From an uncultured Clostridia bacterium (GTDB lineage: Bacteria; Bacillota; Clostridia; Christensenellales; Aristaeellaceae): a stretch of 53,596 nucleotides of DNA. This document shows, one piece after another, positions 44,016 to 52,199 of this stretch (position 1 is its first letter; each line of letters begins with the position of its first letter). The notes beneath the pieces were generated by a model. That model saw only the letters and a list, made by a program, of their open reading frames with translations. It was not told the DNA's origin and did not search any database. The stretch covers positions 1-53,596 of the forward strand of contig CAKUKM010000014.1 in NCBI GenBank assembly GCA_934663595.1. Reading direction: 5' to 3'. The position numbers were made by a program, and so were the translations under genes.

Positions 44016-44963
44016 ATGAATCTGATGGATACGATGCAGGGCTCGCTTCTGGAAAACTTCTTCCCGGCGGGCTGGGATCTTGCCAAAATGGACGCGTGCA
44101 TCGGCGCGCCGGAGGACGTGCTCGCGCGTCAGCCGTTCTGGAACGCGGATTTCACGCCCGTGCAGTGCGAGAGCCTTTCGGATTTCGACGTGCTGATGGG
44201 CCATGAAATTGCAATGCAGATTCGCGAAACGAAGGAAGCGGGCCGCAAGTGCGCGTTCATCCTTCCCGTGGGGCCGATGGGCATGTACAAATGGGTGGTC
44301 TATTTCCTGAAGGCGTGGAACATCGATTGCGCGCACGTCACCACCTTCAACATGGACGAATGGGCCGACAGCGAGGGCAACACGCTGCCGAGCGACAATT
44401 CCGCCGCATTCCAGTATGCGATGGAGCAGGCGCTGTTCAATCCCCTGGGCGCGCTGACCGTGCCCGCCGCGCAGCGCAATTTCGCCACGAAAGCCAATTT
44501 GCCCACGTATCCGGAAAAGATCGCCGCGCTGAAGGCCGAGGGCGCGAAGCTGGTGCTGGTTTACGGAATCGGCCGCATGTGCCATATCGCGTTCTGGGAG
44601 CCGATGATGGGCGGCGAATTCGCCAGCGACGAGGAATGGTCGAAGCAGCTCTATCGCCTGGGCATGAAGCTGCACCCGCTGACCATCGAGCAGAACGCCA
44701 TTACGTCGTTTAAGAGCCGCACCACGCTGGTGCCCTGCCGCGCCAACACGATCGGCCCCGGCCTGTTCCTGCAGGCGGACTACGCCATCGGCGGCTGCGA
44801 CGGCACGCTCTCGCGCGGCATGCAGTGGCAGGGCCTGTCTTTCTGGACCACGCTGCGCTACGGCCCGGATCGCTGGGTGCCGTCGAGCTTCATTCCCACG
44901 CTTCCCGGAAAGCTCTTCTTCGACAAGGAGCTCGCCGGCCCGCTGGTCGCCGAATGCAATTGA
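44016..44963 (+). CDS. Divergent NagB/SIS-like glucosamine-6-phosphate deaminase homologue
   Basis: 315 residues. NagB landmarks are recognisable: VTTFNMDEW (D114, matching D72 of E. coli NagB) and YGIGRMCHIAFWEP, matching GxGxDGHIAFNEP. In the latter the His and Glu remain (H190, E195), but the Asp of the DGH motif (D141 in E. coli), the general base, is M188 and the Gly is Cys. The usual phosphate loop (TGSTP) is replaced by PVGPMGMYK. A 50-residue N-terminal extension precedes the core. So it may have a changed reaction or bind an unphosphorylated or different amino sugar. It starts 18 bp after the oxidoreductase. Confidence 0.75.
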   Translation: MNLMDTMQGSLLENFFPAGWDLAKMDACIGAPEDVLARQPFWNADFTPVQCESLSDFDVLMGHEIAMQIRETKEAGRKCAFILPVGPMGMYKWVVYFLKAWNIDCAHVTTFNMDEWADSEGNTLPSDNSAAFQYAMEQALFNPLGALTVPAAQRNFATKANLPTYPEKIAALKAEGAKLVLVYGIGRMCHIAFWEPMMGGEFASDEEWSKQLYRLGMKLHPLTIEQNAITSFKSRTTLVPCRANTIGPGLFLQADYAIGGCDGTLSRGMQWQGLSFWTTLRYGPDRWVPSSFIPTLPGKLFFDKELAGPLVAECN

Positions 44964-44973
44964 GGAGCGCATC

Positions 44974-45768
44974 ATGAAAATTCTGACCATCAGCTGCCAT
45001 CCGGACGACATTGAAATCGCCGCCGGCGGCACCATTCGCAAATATGCCGACCGCGGCGACGAGGTCACGGTCTGCCATGTGGCCAACGGAAGCCAGGGCC
45101 ACGTGGTGATTCCGCCGGACGAGCTGCGCAAAATCCGCATTCGCGAGGCCCTCGAGGGCGGCAGGCTCATGGGCGCGAAGCAGGTGATCTGCATGGACGT
45201 AAACGATCTGGAGATCGATTCAAACGATCAAAGCCTCGTGACCGCGATGGTGGAGGTCATTCGCTACGTCCGGCCCGACCTGATCATCACGCATTCGCCC
45301 AACGATTACATGAAGGATCACGTGGAGGTCAGCCGGCTCGCGTTCGACGCCAGCTTTTCCGCCACCGTTCCCCATTTCGCCACGCGCGAATACATGCAGG
45401 GCAAGCCGTTTTCCATGCGCCGGCCCGTGTTTGACGCGCAGTTCGATTCCGAGCCGCCATTTGAACCCGGAACCGCGGAATACATGCGCTCCTTCCCGCC
45501 GATCTTCTACATGGACACGCTCGCCGGCGTGGATTTCCAGCCGGAGCACTATGTGGACATCACCGACCAGATCGAAATCAAGCTCGAAGCGCTGGATCGC
45601 CACGAGAGCCAGACCAAATGGATGCTCGAGCACGATCACATCGATTTCTGCGAAATGGTGCGCACCTGCTCGAAGTATCGCGGCTATCAGTGCGGCGCCG
45701 GATATGCCGAAGGCTTCATCGCCTGCCGCGCCTATCCGCGCATGCCGGTAAACGGCCTGCTGCCGTAA
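44974..45768 (+). CDS. PIG-L/LmbE-family N-deacetylase
   Basis: 264 residues. Zinc/catalytic motif H9-P10-D11-D12 (ISCHPDDIEIAAGG), the second metal motif THSPNDYMKDHVEVS with the DHxxV His, and a C-terminal extension with HYVDITDQIEIKLEAL seen in BshB and archaeal diacetylchitobiose deacetylases. The family removes N-acetyl from GlcNAc-type sugars and is unrelated to NagA. It starts ten bases after the NagB-like gene and is the last gene of the operon before a terminator. With the NagB-like protein it recalls the archaeal deacetylate-then-deaminate chitin route. Confidence 0.9.
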   Translation: MKILTISCHPDDIEIAAGGTIRKYADRGDEVTVCHVANGSQGHVVIPPDELRKIRIREALEGGRLMGAKQVICMDVNDLEIDSNDQSLVTAMVEVIRYVRPDLIITHSPNDYMKDHVEVSRLAFDASFSATVPHFATREYMQGKPFSMRRPVFDAQFDSEPPFEPGTAEYMRSFPPIFYMDTLAGVDFQPEHYVDITDQIEIKLEALDRHESQTKWMLEHDHIDFCEMVRTCSKYRGYQCGAGYAEGFIACRAYPRMPVNGLLP

Positions 45769-45792
45769 AACAGCCAGACTGCCAGATGCTAA

Positions 45793-45824
45793 AAGCCCGG
45801 AGGATTCTTCCTCCGAGCTTTTTT
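45793..45824 (+). terminator. Terminator of the ROK-DegT-Gfo-NagB-LmbE operon
   Basis: Stem AGC-CGGAGGA/TCCTCCG-GCT followed by six T. Confidence 0.85.
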
Positions 45825-45860
45825 CTATTCCGCTATGAAGTTCCATTCGCCGGGGCGCGC

Positions 45861-47651
45861 TCATTCCTTTTCAATCGCCGCAACGGCCTGATTCGCCCTG
45901 CGAATGCGATCGTAGACCCAATCGGGATGCTTCCGCGTGCGATCGTAGAAGAGCAGACCGTTCTGCTCCTGCTCCACGTCCGTCACCTGCGTATAGCAGA
46001 AGCCGCATACGCGCGGATGCTCGAGCAGCGCGGCGGTCAGCTGCTCATAGCGCGCGGCGAATTCCTCCTCCGTCCGGCAGGAATCGCCGTAGCCCCAGCC
46101 CTCTTCGCCCGGCTTCAGATTCGGGTTCCAGAACATTCCGCCATATTCGCTCACCCAATAGGGCTGGCCATGGTATTCAATCGGCCGGCGCGGCGCGCGA
46201 CCGACATAGCGGTCGATCGGGCAATGGAACACCTTCGGGTCCTCGGCCATCGGCGCGAGATAGCCGCGCAGCTTTTCCGGGTCCTGCTCGTAGTCATGCA
46301 CGTCGAACATATCGGTATCGTAGTGCATTCCACCGCTCGCATCGATCACCGGGCGCGTGGGATCCATCGCCTTCGTGACGCGATAGAAGATCCGGTGCGT
46401 CTCTTCGTCCATCACCATGCTGTGATACGTCTCGTTCAGCGGGCACCAGCCGATCAGCGCCGGATGATTGAAATCGCGCTGCACGGTGTCCATCCATTCG
46501 GGCAGGAAATTCTCAATGGCCTCGGCGGTGGCCAGGCTGAATTCATCGGCATATTCGCCCCACACCAGATAGCCCAGCTTATCCGCCCAATAGAGCGTGC
46601 GTTCCTCGAACACGCGCTGATGCAGCCGCGCACCGTTGAAGCCGAGCTCCTGCATCAATTCGATATCGCGGCGCAGGAATTCGTCCGACGGCCCAGTGTA
46701 AACGCCCTCGGGATTGAAGCCCTGATCCAGCACGGTGCGCATGAAAATCGGTCGGCCGTTGATCGTAAGCGCCCGATCCGTAAGCGCCACATCGCGCAAT
46801 CCAAAATAGCTCTCGACCGTATCGACGACGCGTTCGCCGTCCAGCAGCTCGATCGTCAGATCATACAGCGCCGGCTCGCCCGGGAACCACAAATGCTTTT
46901 CCGAAACCTCGAGATGCGCCTGCGCGCGATCCCCGGCGAAATGCGCCCGCGCCGTGCCGACCACGCGGCCGTCATAGCGCGCAGTCAGGCGCACGCAATC
47001 GCCCCTTCCGCTTCCCGCCGAGAAAATTGCAGCGTCCAGCGCGCCGTCCACCGCGTGCGGAATCATCTGCGCGCGCAGAAGGTATTTCTCGGGCACGAAT
47101 TCCATCCACACCGTCTGCCAGATGCCCGTGGTGCGGGTGTAGGAGCAGGCATAGGAAACATAGCGGTCGCTCTGCTTGCCGCGCGGCTGCCTGCCCGAGC
47201 GCGGATCGTCCTGCGCGTAAACGACGATTGCGTTGTCCCCGGCGCGCAAAAGCTCGGTCACCTCCATTTCAAACGAGGAATAGCCGCCCTTGTGCGTTCC
47301 CGCGAGGGAGCCGTTGATCCATACGCTGCATTCATAATCCACCGCGCCGAAATGCAGAATCGCGTGGCCCGCGGGCTTTTCCTGCAAATGCAGCGCGCGG
47401 CGATACCAGACCGCGGGGATGAAATCCGTGTGCCCGACGCCGGAAAGCGGGCTTTCCGGGCAGAACGGAACCAGGATTTTCAGCGGATATTCGCCGCCGT
47501 TTACCATGCCGCGCTCCACGCCGCTGTTGCCGAAATCAAATGCGAAATCCCATTCGCCGTTCAGGCTGAGCCATTCGCCGCGCTCCCACTGCGGACGGGG
47601 ATAGTCCGTGCGCGGAAGATTCGCCGCCGGATTGATCAATACAGGTTCCAT
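45861..47651 (-). CDS. Glycoside hydrolase family 2 protein
   Basis: 596 residues, cytoplasmic. N-terminal sugar-binding jelly roll (LSLNGEWDFAFD...), an Ig-like middle domain and the GH2 barrel. The acid/base Glu lies in CPLNETYH and the nucleophile Glu in WVSEYGG. Length is that of beta-glucuronidase or small beta-galactosidase/mannosidase types, much shorter than LacZ; the sugar cannot be told. TAGGAGG is ahead of the ATG at 47651. Transcribed toward the amino-sugar operon and probably part of the same locus. Confidence 0.9.
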   Translation of the reverse strand: MEPVLINPAANLPRTDYPRPQWERGEWLSLNGEWDFAFDFGNSGVERGMVNGGEYPLKILVPFCPESPLSGVGHTDFIPAVWYRRALHLQEKPAGHAILHFGAVDYECSVWINGSLAGTHKGGYSSFEMEVTELLRAGDNAIVVYAQDDPRSGRQPRGKQSDRYVSYACSYTRTTGIWQTVWMEFVPEKYLLRAQMIPHAVDGALDAAIFSAGSGRGDCVRLTARYDGRVVGTARAHFAGDRAQAHLEVSEKHLWFPGEPALYDLTIELLDGERVVDTVESYFGLRDVALTDRALTINGRPIFMRTVLDQGFNPEGVYTGPSDEFLRRDIELMQELGFNGARLHQRVFEERTLYWADKLGYLVWGEYADEFSLATAEAIENFLPEWMDTVQRDFNHPALIGWCPLNETYHSMVMDEETHRIFYRVTKAMDPTRPVIDASGGMHYDTDMFDVHDYEQDPEKLRGYLAPMAEDPKVFHCPIDRYVGRAPRRPIEYHGQPYWVSEYGGMFWNPNLKPGEEGWGYGDSCRTEEEFAARYEQLTAALLEHPRVCGFCYTQVTDVEQEQNGLLFYDRTRKHPDWVYDRIRRANQAVAAIEKE

Positions 47652-47746
47652 AGAAGTCCTCCTATTCAGCAAAATCTGTTCCATACAACAATACCATATT
47701 TGCATTCAGAAAGCCAGCGTTTCAATAAATCTCCATCGTTTTTGCT

Positions 47747-47781
47747 AGCAACATCCCCCGGCTTCGCCGGGGGATGTTGCT
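47747..47781 (-). terminator. Terminator hairpin after the Cys-rich orphan
   Basis: Perfect 16-bp stem AGCAACATCCCCCGGC with its complement around a 3-base loop, 21 bp after the stop codon, followed by CAAAAACG on the transcript strand. A long stem with little U run. Confidence 0.75.
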
Positions 47782-47802
47782 GGTGGATGCGGTTGCGCTC
47801 GA

Positions 47803-48270
47803 TTATTTCTTATTCACCTTTATATCGTGCTTTTCGCACCACTCGATGGCGAATTTCCGGCAAATTGTGTTGTAGAATTCGCTATAGGTCGGATGCTTCG
47901 CAGTCGCTTCCTCGGGCGAATGCTCGCGCGCATGCTGGATGATCTTCGAATACGCCTCGCAGAATTCTCCGGATAACTTCGCAAAAACGCGATCGTCGCA
48001 ATGCGGATAGGCGTTTTGCAGCTCCACCAGCGCCGGGCAGGAATTCTTCATAAACTCGATGGCCGCGGGATCGGACTTCAAGAGCACGTGAATGTAGCAA
48101 TGCGGTGCAAAAGTCGCGCTATAATGCGGCAGTTTTGCACAATGCGCCGGCATCGTTTCGATTTCCCGCTCCACGAACCAGCACGGGAAAACGCGCCCGG
48201 TTTCGAGGTTCAAATACATCTCCGTGCCACAAAAAATAGCGCTGCCAATCTCCTCGATTCTGAAAGCCAT
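47803..48270 (-). CDS. Cys/His-rich orphan protein
   Basis: 155 residues, not recognised. The start at 48270 has AAGGAGGATC nine bases ahead; a longer frame begins upstream in AT-rich non-coding sequence. Nine Cys are spread over the chain, several next to His (AHCAK, PHCYIH, PHCDD), hinting at a metal or redox role. The opening IEEIGSAIFCGTEMYLNLETGRVFPCWF may be a small beta domain. It stands alone with a -10 TATAAT-like box at about 48332-48337 and a terminator, between the sugar locus and the Crp/Fnr gene. The AT-rich upstream region differs from the rest of the window. Confidence 0.6.
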   Translation of the reverse strand: MAFRIEEIGSAIFCGTEMYLNLETGRVFPCWFVEREIETMPAHCAKLPHYSATFAPHCYIHVLLKSDPAAIEFMKNSCPALVELQNAYPHCDDRVFAKLSGEFCEAYSKIIQHAREHSPEEATAKHPTYSEFYNTICRKFAIEWCEKHDIKVNKK

Positions 48271-48587
48271 CGAATGATCCTCCTTAATCGCATTTGTCAT
48301 ATTAATATAAGCATAATAATATGCATTATAATCCCACGCTACATGAATAAAAAGCTTGAAAATCGCAATCAACAATCTTCACGCTATTCCATCGTCTCCG
48401 GCCGGTGTGTCCACGGCGCACACACCTGAAATTCCCCCTTGCGTAATCGCTTTCTTTGTTAAGATTATACATCAAATAGAGCGTTTTGTCAATAGACAAG
48501 CGCGAAAAATTTAGGAAAGCGTTTGCGCATTCTCTCTAAAGCGCAGAATCCATGCCCGCCTGGTTCTCTTTGCCCCGGGATTCGGCG
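48271..48587. other. AT-rich gap between the orphan and the Crp/Fnr gene
   Basis: 317 bp, clearly more AT-rich than its surroundings. On the minus strand a perfect TATAAT (about 48332-48337) with a weak TTTTTA 17 bp upstream is the likely promoter of the orphan. No other gene or strong hairpin was seen. Confidence 0.4.
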
Positions 48588-49250
48588 CTACACTTTTAAT
48601 ACAAAATGGCTTTTATTAAAGTCGAGCAATCCCTCCTTGCGCATTTTTCCGAGCTCGAGCGACAGGCCGCTGCGCTCGACCGCCAGATAATCCGCGAGCT
48701 GCTGCCTCGAAAAGGGAATATCGAATTCATATTTCCCGAGCCGCTGCGCCTCGGCGGAGAGATAGGACATGAGCTTGGCCCGCGTGGTGCGCTGGCCCAT
48801 GTGCGTGAGCTTTTCGCTGAAGCGCAGATTTTTCTCGGCAAGCTCGCCCAGCAGATTTCGGATGATGCGGCTGTGGTGCGCGCAGGCGGACGGGCAGACG
48901 TTCAGAACGCGCTTTACATTCAGAAACATTGCTGTGGCGGGCGTTTCCGCAATCGCGCTCACATTCAACACCGATCCGGGCGCGCAGGCGAACGCGGCGG
49001 CGAAGGTCTGCCCCGGCCCCGTCTTGGAAAGGATATTGCGATTGCCCCAAATGTCCTCCTGAATGACCAGCACGCTGCCCGACAGCACGAGGCCGATCGA
49101 TTCCGCCGTATCGCCGGCGCGCAGCAAAAAGGCGTCCTTCGGAAAATTCCTGCTTTCCACATGGAGGCAGGCGAGCATCGCGGAAAGCTCGTCTTCAGAA
49201 ATGCCGGAAAAAAGCGGCGAAGAGCGGATAACGGGCAAAAAATCTTTCAT
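48588..49250 (-). CDS. Crp/Fnr-family transcriptional regulator
   Basis: 220 residues. N-terminal cyclic-nucleotide-like sensor barrel (PLFSGISEDELSAML, GDTAESIGLVLSGSVLVIQEDIWGNRNILSKTGPGQTF), a dimer helix, and a C-terminal winged helix with IPFSRQQLADYLAVERSGLSLELGKM. Cysteines in the sensor (LACLHV, FACAPG, NVCPSACAHH) could hold heme or an Fe-S cluster, but no classical Fnr N-terminal cluster is present. Divergent from ferredoxin-hcp, a common arrangement for regulators of nitric oxide or hydroxylamine response. GGAGG lies close to the ATG at 49250. Confidence 0.92.
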   Translation of the reverse strand: MKDFLPVIRSSPLFSGISEDELSAMLACLHVESRNFPKDAFLLRAGDTAESIGLVLSGSVLVIQEDIWGNRNILSKTGPGQTFAAAFACAPGSVLNVSAIAETPATAMFLNVKRVLNVCPSACAHHSRIIRNLLGELAEKNLRFSEKLTHMGQRTTRAKLMSYLSAEAQRLGKYEFDIPFSRQQLADYLAVERSGLSLELGKMRKEGLLDFNKSHFVLKV

Positions 49251-49264
49251 AAAAGCCTCCCTGC

Positions 49265-49278
49265 GTTGAATATTCAAC
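49265..49278. promoter_or_regulatory. Crp/Fnr-type palindromic operator
   Basis: GTTGAATATTCAAC, a perfect palindrome of the TTGA-N4-TCAA form, centred at 49271.5. Relative to the start point predicted from the hcp -10 (about 49313) the centre is near -41.5. It also lies just upstream of the regulator gene's own ribosome-binding site. Confidence 0.75.
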
Positions 49279-49300
49279 CGACTTGTTGATTCTATTCTAT

Positions 49301-49306
49301 TATAAT
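49301..49306 (+). promoter_or_regulatory. -10 box of the ferredoxin-hcp promoter
   Basis: Perfect TATAAT with no recognisable -35 at 16-18 bp, as expected of a promoter needing the Crp/Fnr activator bound at 49265-49278. Confidence 0.7.
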
Positions 49307-49334
49307 TAAGCCAGAAAATCAAGGAGGGGTTCGC

Positions 49335-50039
49335 ATGAAAAGACGGATTATTGAGGTCGATCGAGACAAATGCAACGGCTGCGGCGCTTGTGCGGCGGCC
49401 TGCCATGAGGGTGCGATCGCGATGGTGGACGGCAAGGCGCAGCTGATGCGCGACGATTACTGCGACGGACTGGGCGATTGTCTGCCCGCGTGCCCGACCG
49501 GGGCGATCTCCTTTGTGGAGCGCGAGGCGGCCGCCTATGACGAGGCGGCGGTGCTGGCCAACAAGCAGAAGAAGATGCAGCGGGAAGGGGCGGTATTGCC
49601 CTGCGGCTGCCCGGGAACGCAATCGAAAAAGCTGGAGCGCCCGGAATGCGCCGAAACTGCTCCCGCCAAATCGGTCAGCCGGCTTTCCCAGTGGCCGGTG
49701 CAGATCAAGCTGGTTCCGGTAAACGCGCCGTACTTTGACGGAGCGAAGCTGCTGATTGCCGCCGACTGCACGGCCTATGCCTACGCCGCCTTCCACGAGC
49801 GGTTCATCAAGGGGCATATCACGCTGGTTGGCTGTCCGAAGCTGGACAGCGTGGATTATTCCGAGAAGCTGACCCAGATCATTCGCAACAACGACGTCAA
49901 GAGCGTGACCATCGTGCGCATGGAGGTTCCCTGCTGCGGCGGACTGGAGCGCGCGGCAAAGACGGCGCTGCAGAACAGCGGAAAGTTCATTCCCTGGCAG
50001 GTCGCGACGATTTCGACGGATGGAAGAATCCTGGACTGA
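49335..50039 (+). CDS. 4Fe-4S ferredoxin-like protein of the hcp operon
   Basis: 234 residues. The N-terminal 60 residues hold two cluster motifs (CNGCGACAAACHEGAI and CDGLGDCLPACPTGAI). The C-terminal 140 residues have further Cys (LPCGCPGTQ, VGCPKLDS, MEVPCCGGLERAA), typical of ferredoxin-like partners encoded before hcp in anaerobes. Likely electron donor to Hcp. GGAGGGG precedes the start; it ends 24 bp before hcp. Confidence 0.9.
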   Translation: MKRRIIEVDRDKCNGCGACAAACHEGAIAMVDGKAQLMRDDYCDGLGDCLPACPTGAISFVEREAAAYDEAAVLANKQKKMQREGAVLPCGCPGTQSKKLERPECAETAPAKSVSRLSQWPVQIKLVPVNAPYFDGAKLLIAADCTAYAYAAFHERFIKGHITLVGCPKLDSVDYSEKLTQIIRNNDVKSVTIVRMEVPCCGGLERAAKTALQNSGKFIPWQVATISTDGRILD

Positions 50040-50063
50040 ACGATGAGAAAGCGAGGTCTTTCA

Positions 50064-51659
50064 ATGGAAAATAAAATGTTTTGCTTTCAGTGCGAGCAGA
50101 CGGCGGGCTGCAGCGGATGCACGGGAAAAATGGGCGTTTGCGGAAAAACCGCCGGCATCGCCCATCTTCAGGACGAACTGACCGGCGCGCTCATCGGCCT
50201 TGCGCGGGCGGCGGACAACGCTCCGGACGTCAACGAAGGCACATGGAAGCTGATGATCGAGGGATTGTTTACCACCGTCACCAACGTGAATTTCGATGAA
50301 GAGTCCATTCGCGAGATGATCGCTCGCGTGCGCGCGGAAAAGGCGCGACTCGTTCCCAATTGCGCCGCCTGCACCGCGAGCTGCGGACGAACCGATGATT
50401 ACGACATGGCGCAGCTCTGGAACGCGCAGGAGGACATTCGCAGTCTCAAATCGCTGATTCTCTTCGGCGTGCGCGGCATGGCGGCGTATGCGCACCACGC
50501 CATGCCGCTGGGCTATGCCGACGAGGAGGTCAATCGCTTTTTCGCAAAGGCGCTTCTCGCCGTGGGCGACGACTGGGACATGAACGGCCTGCTGCCCATT
50601 GTAATGGAGGTTGGCGAGAAGAATCTCAAGTGCATGGCGCTTCTGGACAGGGCGAACACCGAAACCTACGGAACTCCCGCACCCGTCGCCGTTCCGCTGA
50701 CCGTGGAAAAGGGCCCGTTCATCGTGATTTCCGGCCATGATCTGCGCGATTTGAAGCTGCTGCTGGAGCAGACCGAGGGCAAGGGCGTGAACGTCTACAC
50801 CCACGGCGAAATGCTCCCCGCACACGGCTATCCCGAGCTGAAAAAGTACGCCCATCTCAAGGGCAATTTCGGCACGGCATGGCAGAACCAGCAGAAGGAA
50901 TTTGCGTCCCTTCCCGCGCCGGTGCTGTTTACCACCAACTGCCTGATGCCGCCGAGGGCGAGCTATTCGGATCGCGTATTCACCACGTCCGTGGTTTCCT
51001 ATCCCGAAATGGCGCGCATCGGAGAGGACAAGGATTTCACTCCGGTAATCAAAAAGGCGCTCGAGCTGGGCGGTTATTCCGAGGATAAGCATTTTACCGG
51101 CATCAACGGCGGCAGCACGGTCATGACCGGCTTCGCGCGCGGCGCGGTGCTCGGCGCGGCGGATCAGGTCGTCGAAGCGGTCAAGTCCGGCGCAATCCGG
51201 CATTTCTTCCTGGTCGCCGGCTGCGACGGCGCGCGTCCCGGCCGCAATTACTACACCGAATTCGTCCGGCAGACTCCTGCCGATACCGTGGTGCTGACCC
51301 TCGCCTGCGGCAAATATCGCTTCAACGATCTCGACCTCGGCACGATCGGCGGCCTGCCGCGCCTGATGGACGTGGGCCAGTGCAACGACGCGTACAGCGC
51401 CATTCAGATTGCCGTCGCGCTCGCCAACGCGTTTAAATGCGGCGTAAACGATCTGCCGCTGTCCATGGTGCTCTCCTGGTACGAGCAGAAGGCGGTGTGC
51501 ATTCTGCTGACGCTGCTGCATCTGGGCATCAGGAACATCCGCCTGGGCCCGACGCTTCCGGCGTTTATTTCCCCGAATGTGCTGAACTATCTGGTGGAAA
51601 ATTTCGGTATCGCCCCCATCACCACGCCGGAAGAGGATCTGAAGCAGCTTCTCCAATAA
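50064..51659 (+). CDS. hcp: Hydroxylamine reductase / hybrid cluster protein Hcp
   Basis: 531 residues. The N-terminal cluster motif is MFCFQCEQTAGCSGCTGKMGVC. Hybrid-cluster ligands occur in the expected order: GHDLRD (His), Glu, TTNCLMPP (Cys), VAGCDGARPG (Cys), LACGKYRFN (Cys) and the late Glu/Lys in WYEQKA. Reduces hydroxylamine in vitro and nitric oxide to nitrous oxide in vivo in characterised members. The ATG at 50064 is chosen over 50043 since GCGAGGT lies ahead and homology begins at MFCFQ. Regulated by the divergent Crp/Fnr protein. Confidence 0.96.
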   Translation: MENKMFCFQCEQTAGCSGCTGKMGVCGKTAGIAHLQDELTGALIGLARAADNAPDVNEGTWKLMIEGLFTTVTNVNFDEESIREMIARVRAEKARLVPNCAACTASCGRTDDYDMAQLWNAQEDIRSLKSLILFGVRGMAAYAHHAMPLGYADEEVNRFFAKALLAVGDDWDMNGLLPIVMEVGEKNLKCMALLDRANTETYGTPAPVAVPLTVEKGPFIVISGHDLRDLKLLLEQTEGKGVNVYTHGEMLPAHGYPELKKYAHLKGNFGTAWQNQQKEFASLPAPVLFTTNCLMPPRASYSDRVFTTSVVSYPEMARIGEDKDFTPVIKKALELGGYSEDKHFTGINGGSTVMTGFARGAVLGAADQVVEAVKSGAIRHFFLVAGCDGARPGRNYYTEFVRQTPADTVVLTLACGKYRFNDLDLGTIGGLPRLMDVGQCNDAYSAIQIAVALANAFKCGVNDLPLSMVLSWYEQKAVCILLTLLHLGIRNIRLGPTLPAFISPNVLNYLVENFGIAPITTPEEDLKQLLQ

Positions 51660-51664
51660 CACCG

Positions 51665-51704
51665 CCCTTCCCGTCGCCATTGGCCGCGGGAAGGGTTGCT
51701 TTAT
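51665..51704 (+). terminator. Terminator after hcp
   Basis: Perfect 9-bp stem CCCTTCCCG/CGGGAAGGG followed by TTGCTTTATT. Confidence 0.8.
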
Positions 51705-51779
51705 TGACAGGAAGCCTTTAAAATGGTATTGGCGATTGATCCGGAATCGCTGAATTTTCATTGCGGCAGGAGGAATTCC

Positions 51780-52160
51780 ATGGACATTGAACTCGAGCGC
51801 ACGTTCATCGCCAATTTCGTTCTCAAATCCAAACGGGAGCGCATGCAATGGGAAGCCTGCACGCCGCGGAAGCGCAGCGACTATATATGGACGCTTCCCC
51901 GCGTGCTGGACGAGCGGTTCCTGTTTGAAGTCGTTTGCGCGGACCGGACGGATATGTATCGCCATCTGGTAAAAGCGGGAGCGCCCGATCAATGCTATTT
52001 CTTCTCCCACGATCCGGATTTCGACGGCCGGAAATTTTCGCTGCACGACACGTTTTTCCTGAATGAATGCTTTCAGCATGTGGAGCTGATCGTATGCGAC
52101 CCCGCGCGTCTGGCCTTCCTTTATGATGAGGATCAGAAGAAGTATCTTCTCAAAAAATAG
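51780..52160 (+). CDS. Uncharacterised small protein
   Basis: 126 residues, not recognised. AGGAGG six bases ahead fixes the ATG at 51780. The sequence MDIELERTFIANFVLKSKRERMQWE followed by a mixed alpha/beta body (YFFSHDPDFDGRKFSLHDTFFL) and a Lys-rich end suggests a small soluble protein. It follows the hcp terminator and ends in a terminator shared with the convergent zinc-ribbon gene. No context clue to function. Confidence 0.65.
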   Translation: MDIELERTFIANFVLKSKRERMQWEACTPRKRSDYIWTLPRVLDERFLFEVVCADRTDMYRHLVKAGAPDQCYFFSHDPDFDGRKFSLHDTFFLNECFQHVELIVCDPARLAFLYDEDQKKYLLKK

Positions 52161-52167
52161 CCTGCAA

Positions 52168-52199
52168 AAAGGGATGACCGCCTCAGCCGTCATCCCTTT
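52168..52199. terminator. Bidirectional terminator of convergent genes
   Basis: Perfect 11-bp stem AAAGGGATGAC/GTCATCCCTTT with a 10-base loop; it includes the last codons of the zinc-ribbon/AP2 gene. Confidence 0.75.

Noticed and set aside
42855..45194. A 779-codon minus-strand open frame opposite the Gfo/Idh and NagB-like genes
   Set aside because: Shadow of plus-strand genes with clear motifs, ribosome-binding sites and tight spacing.
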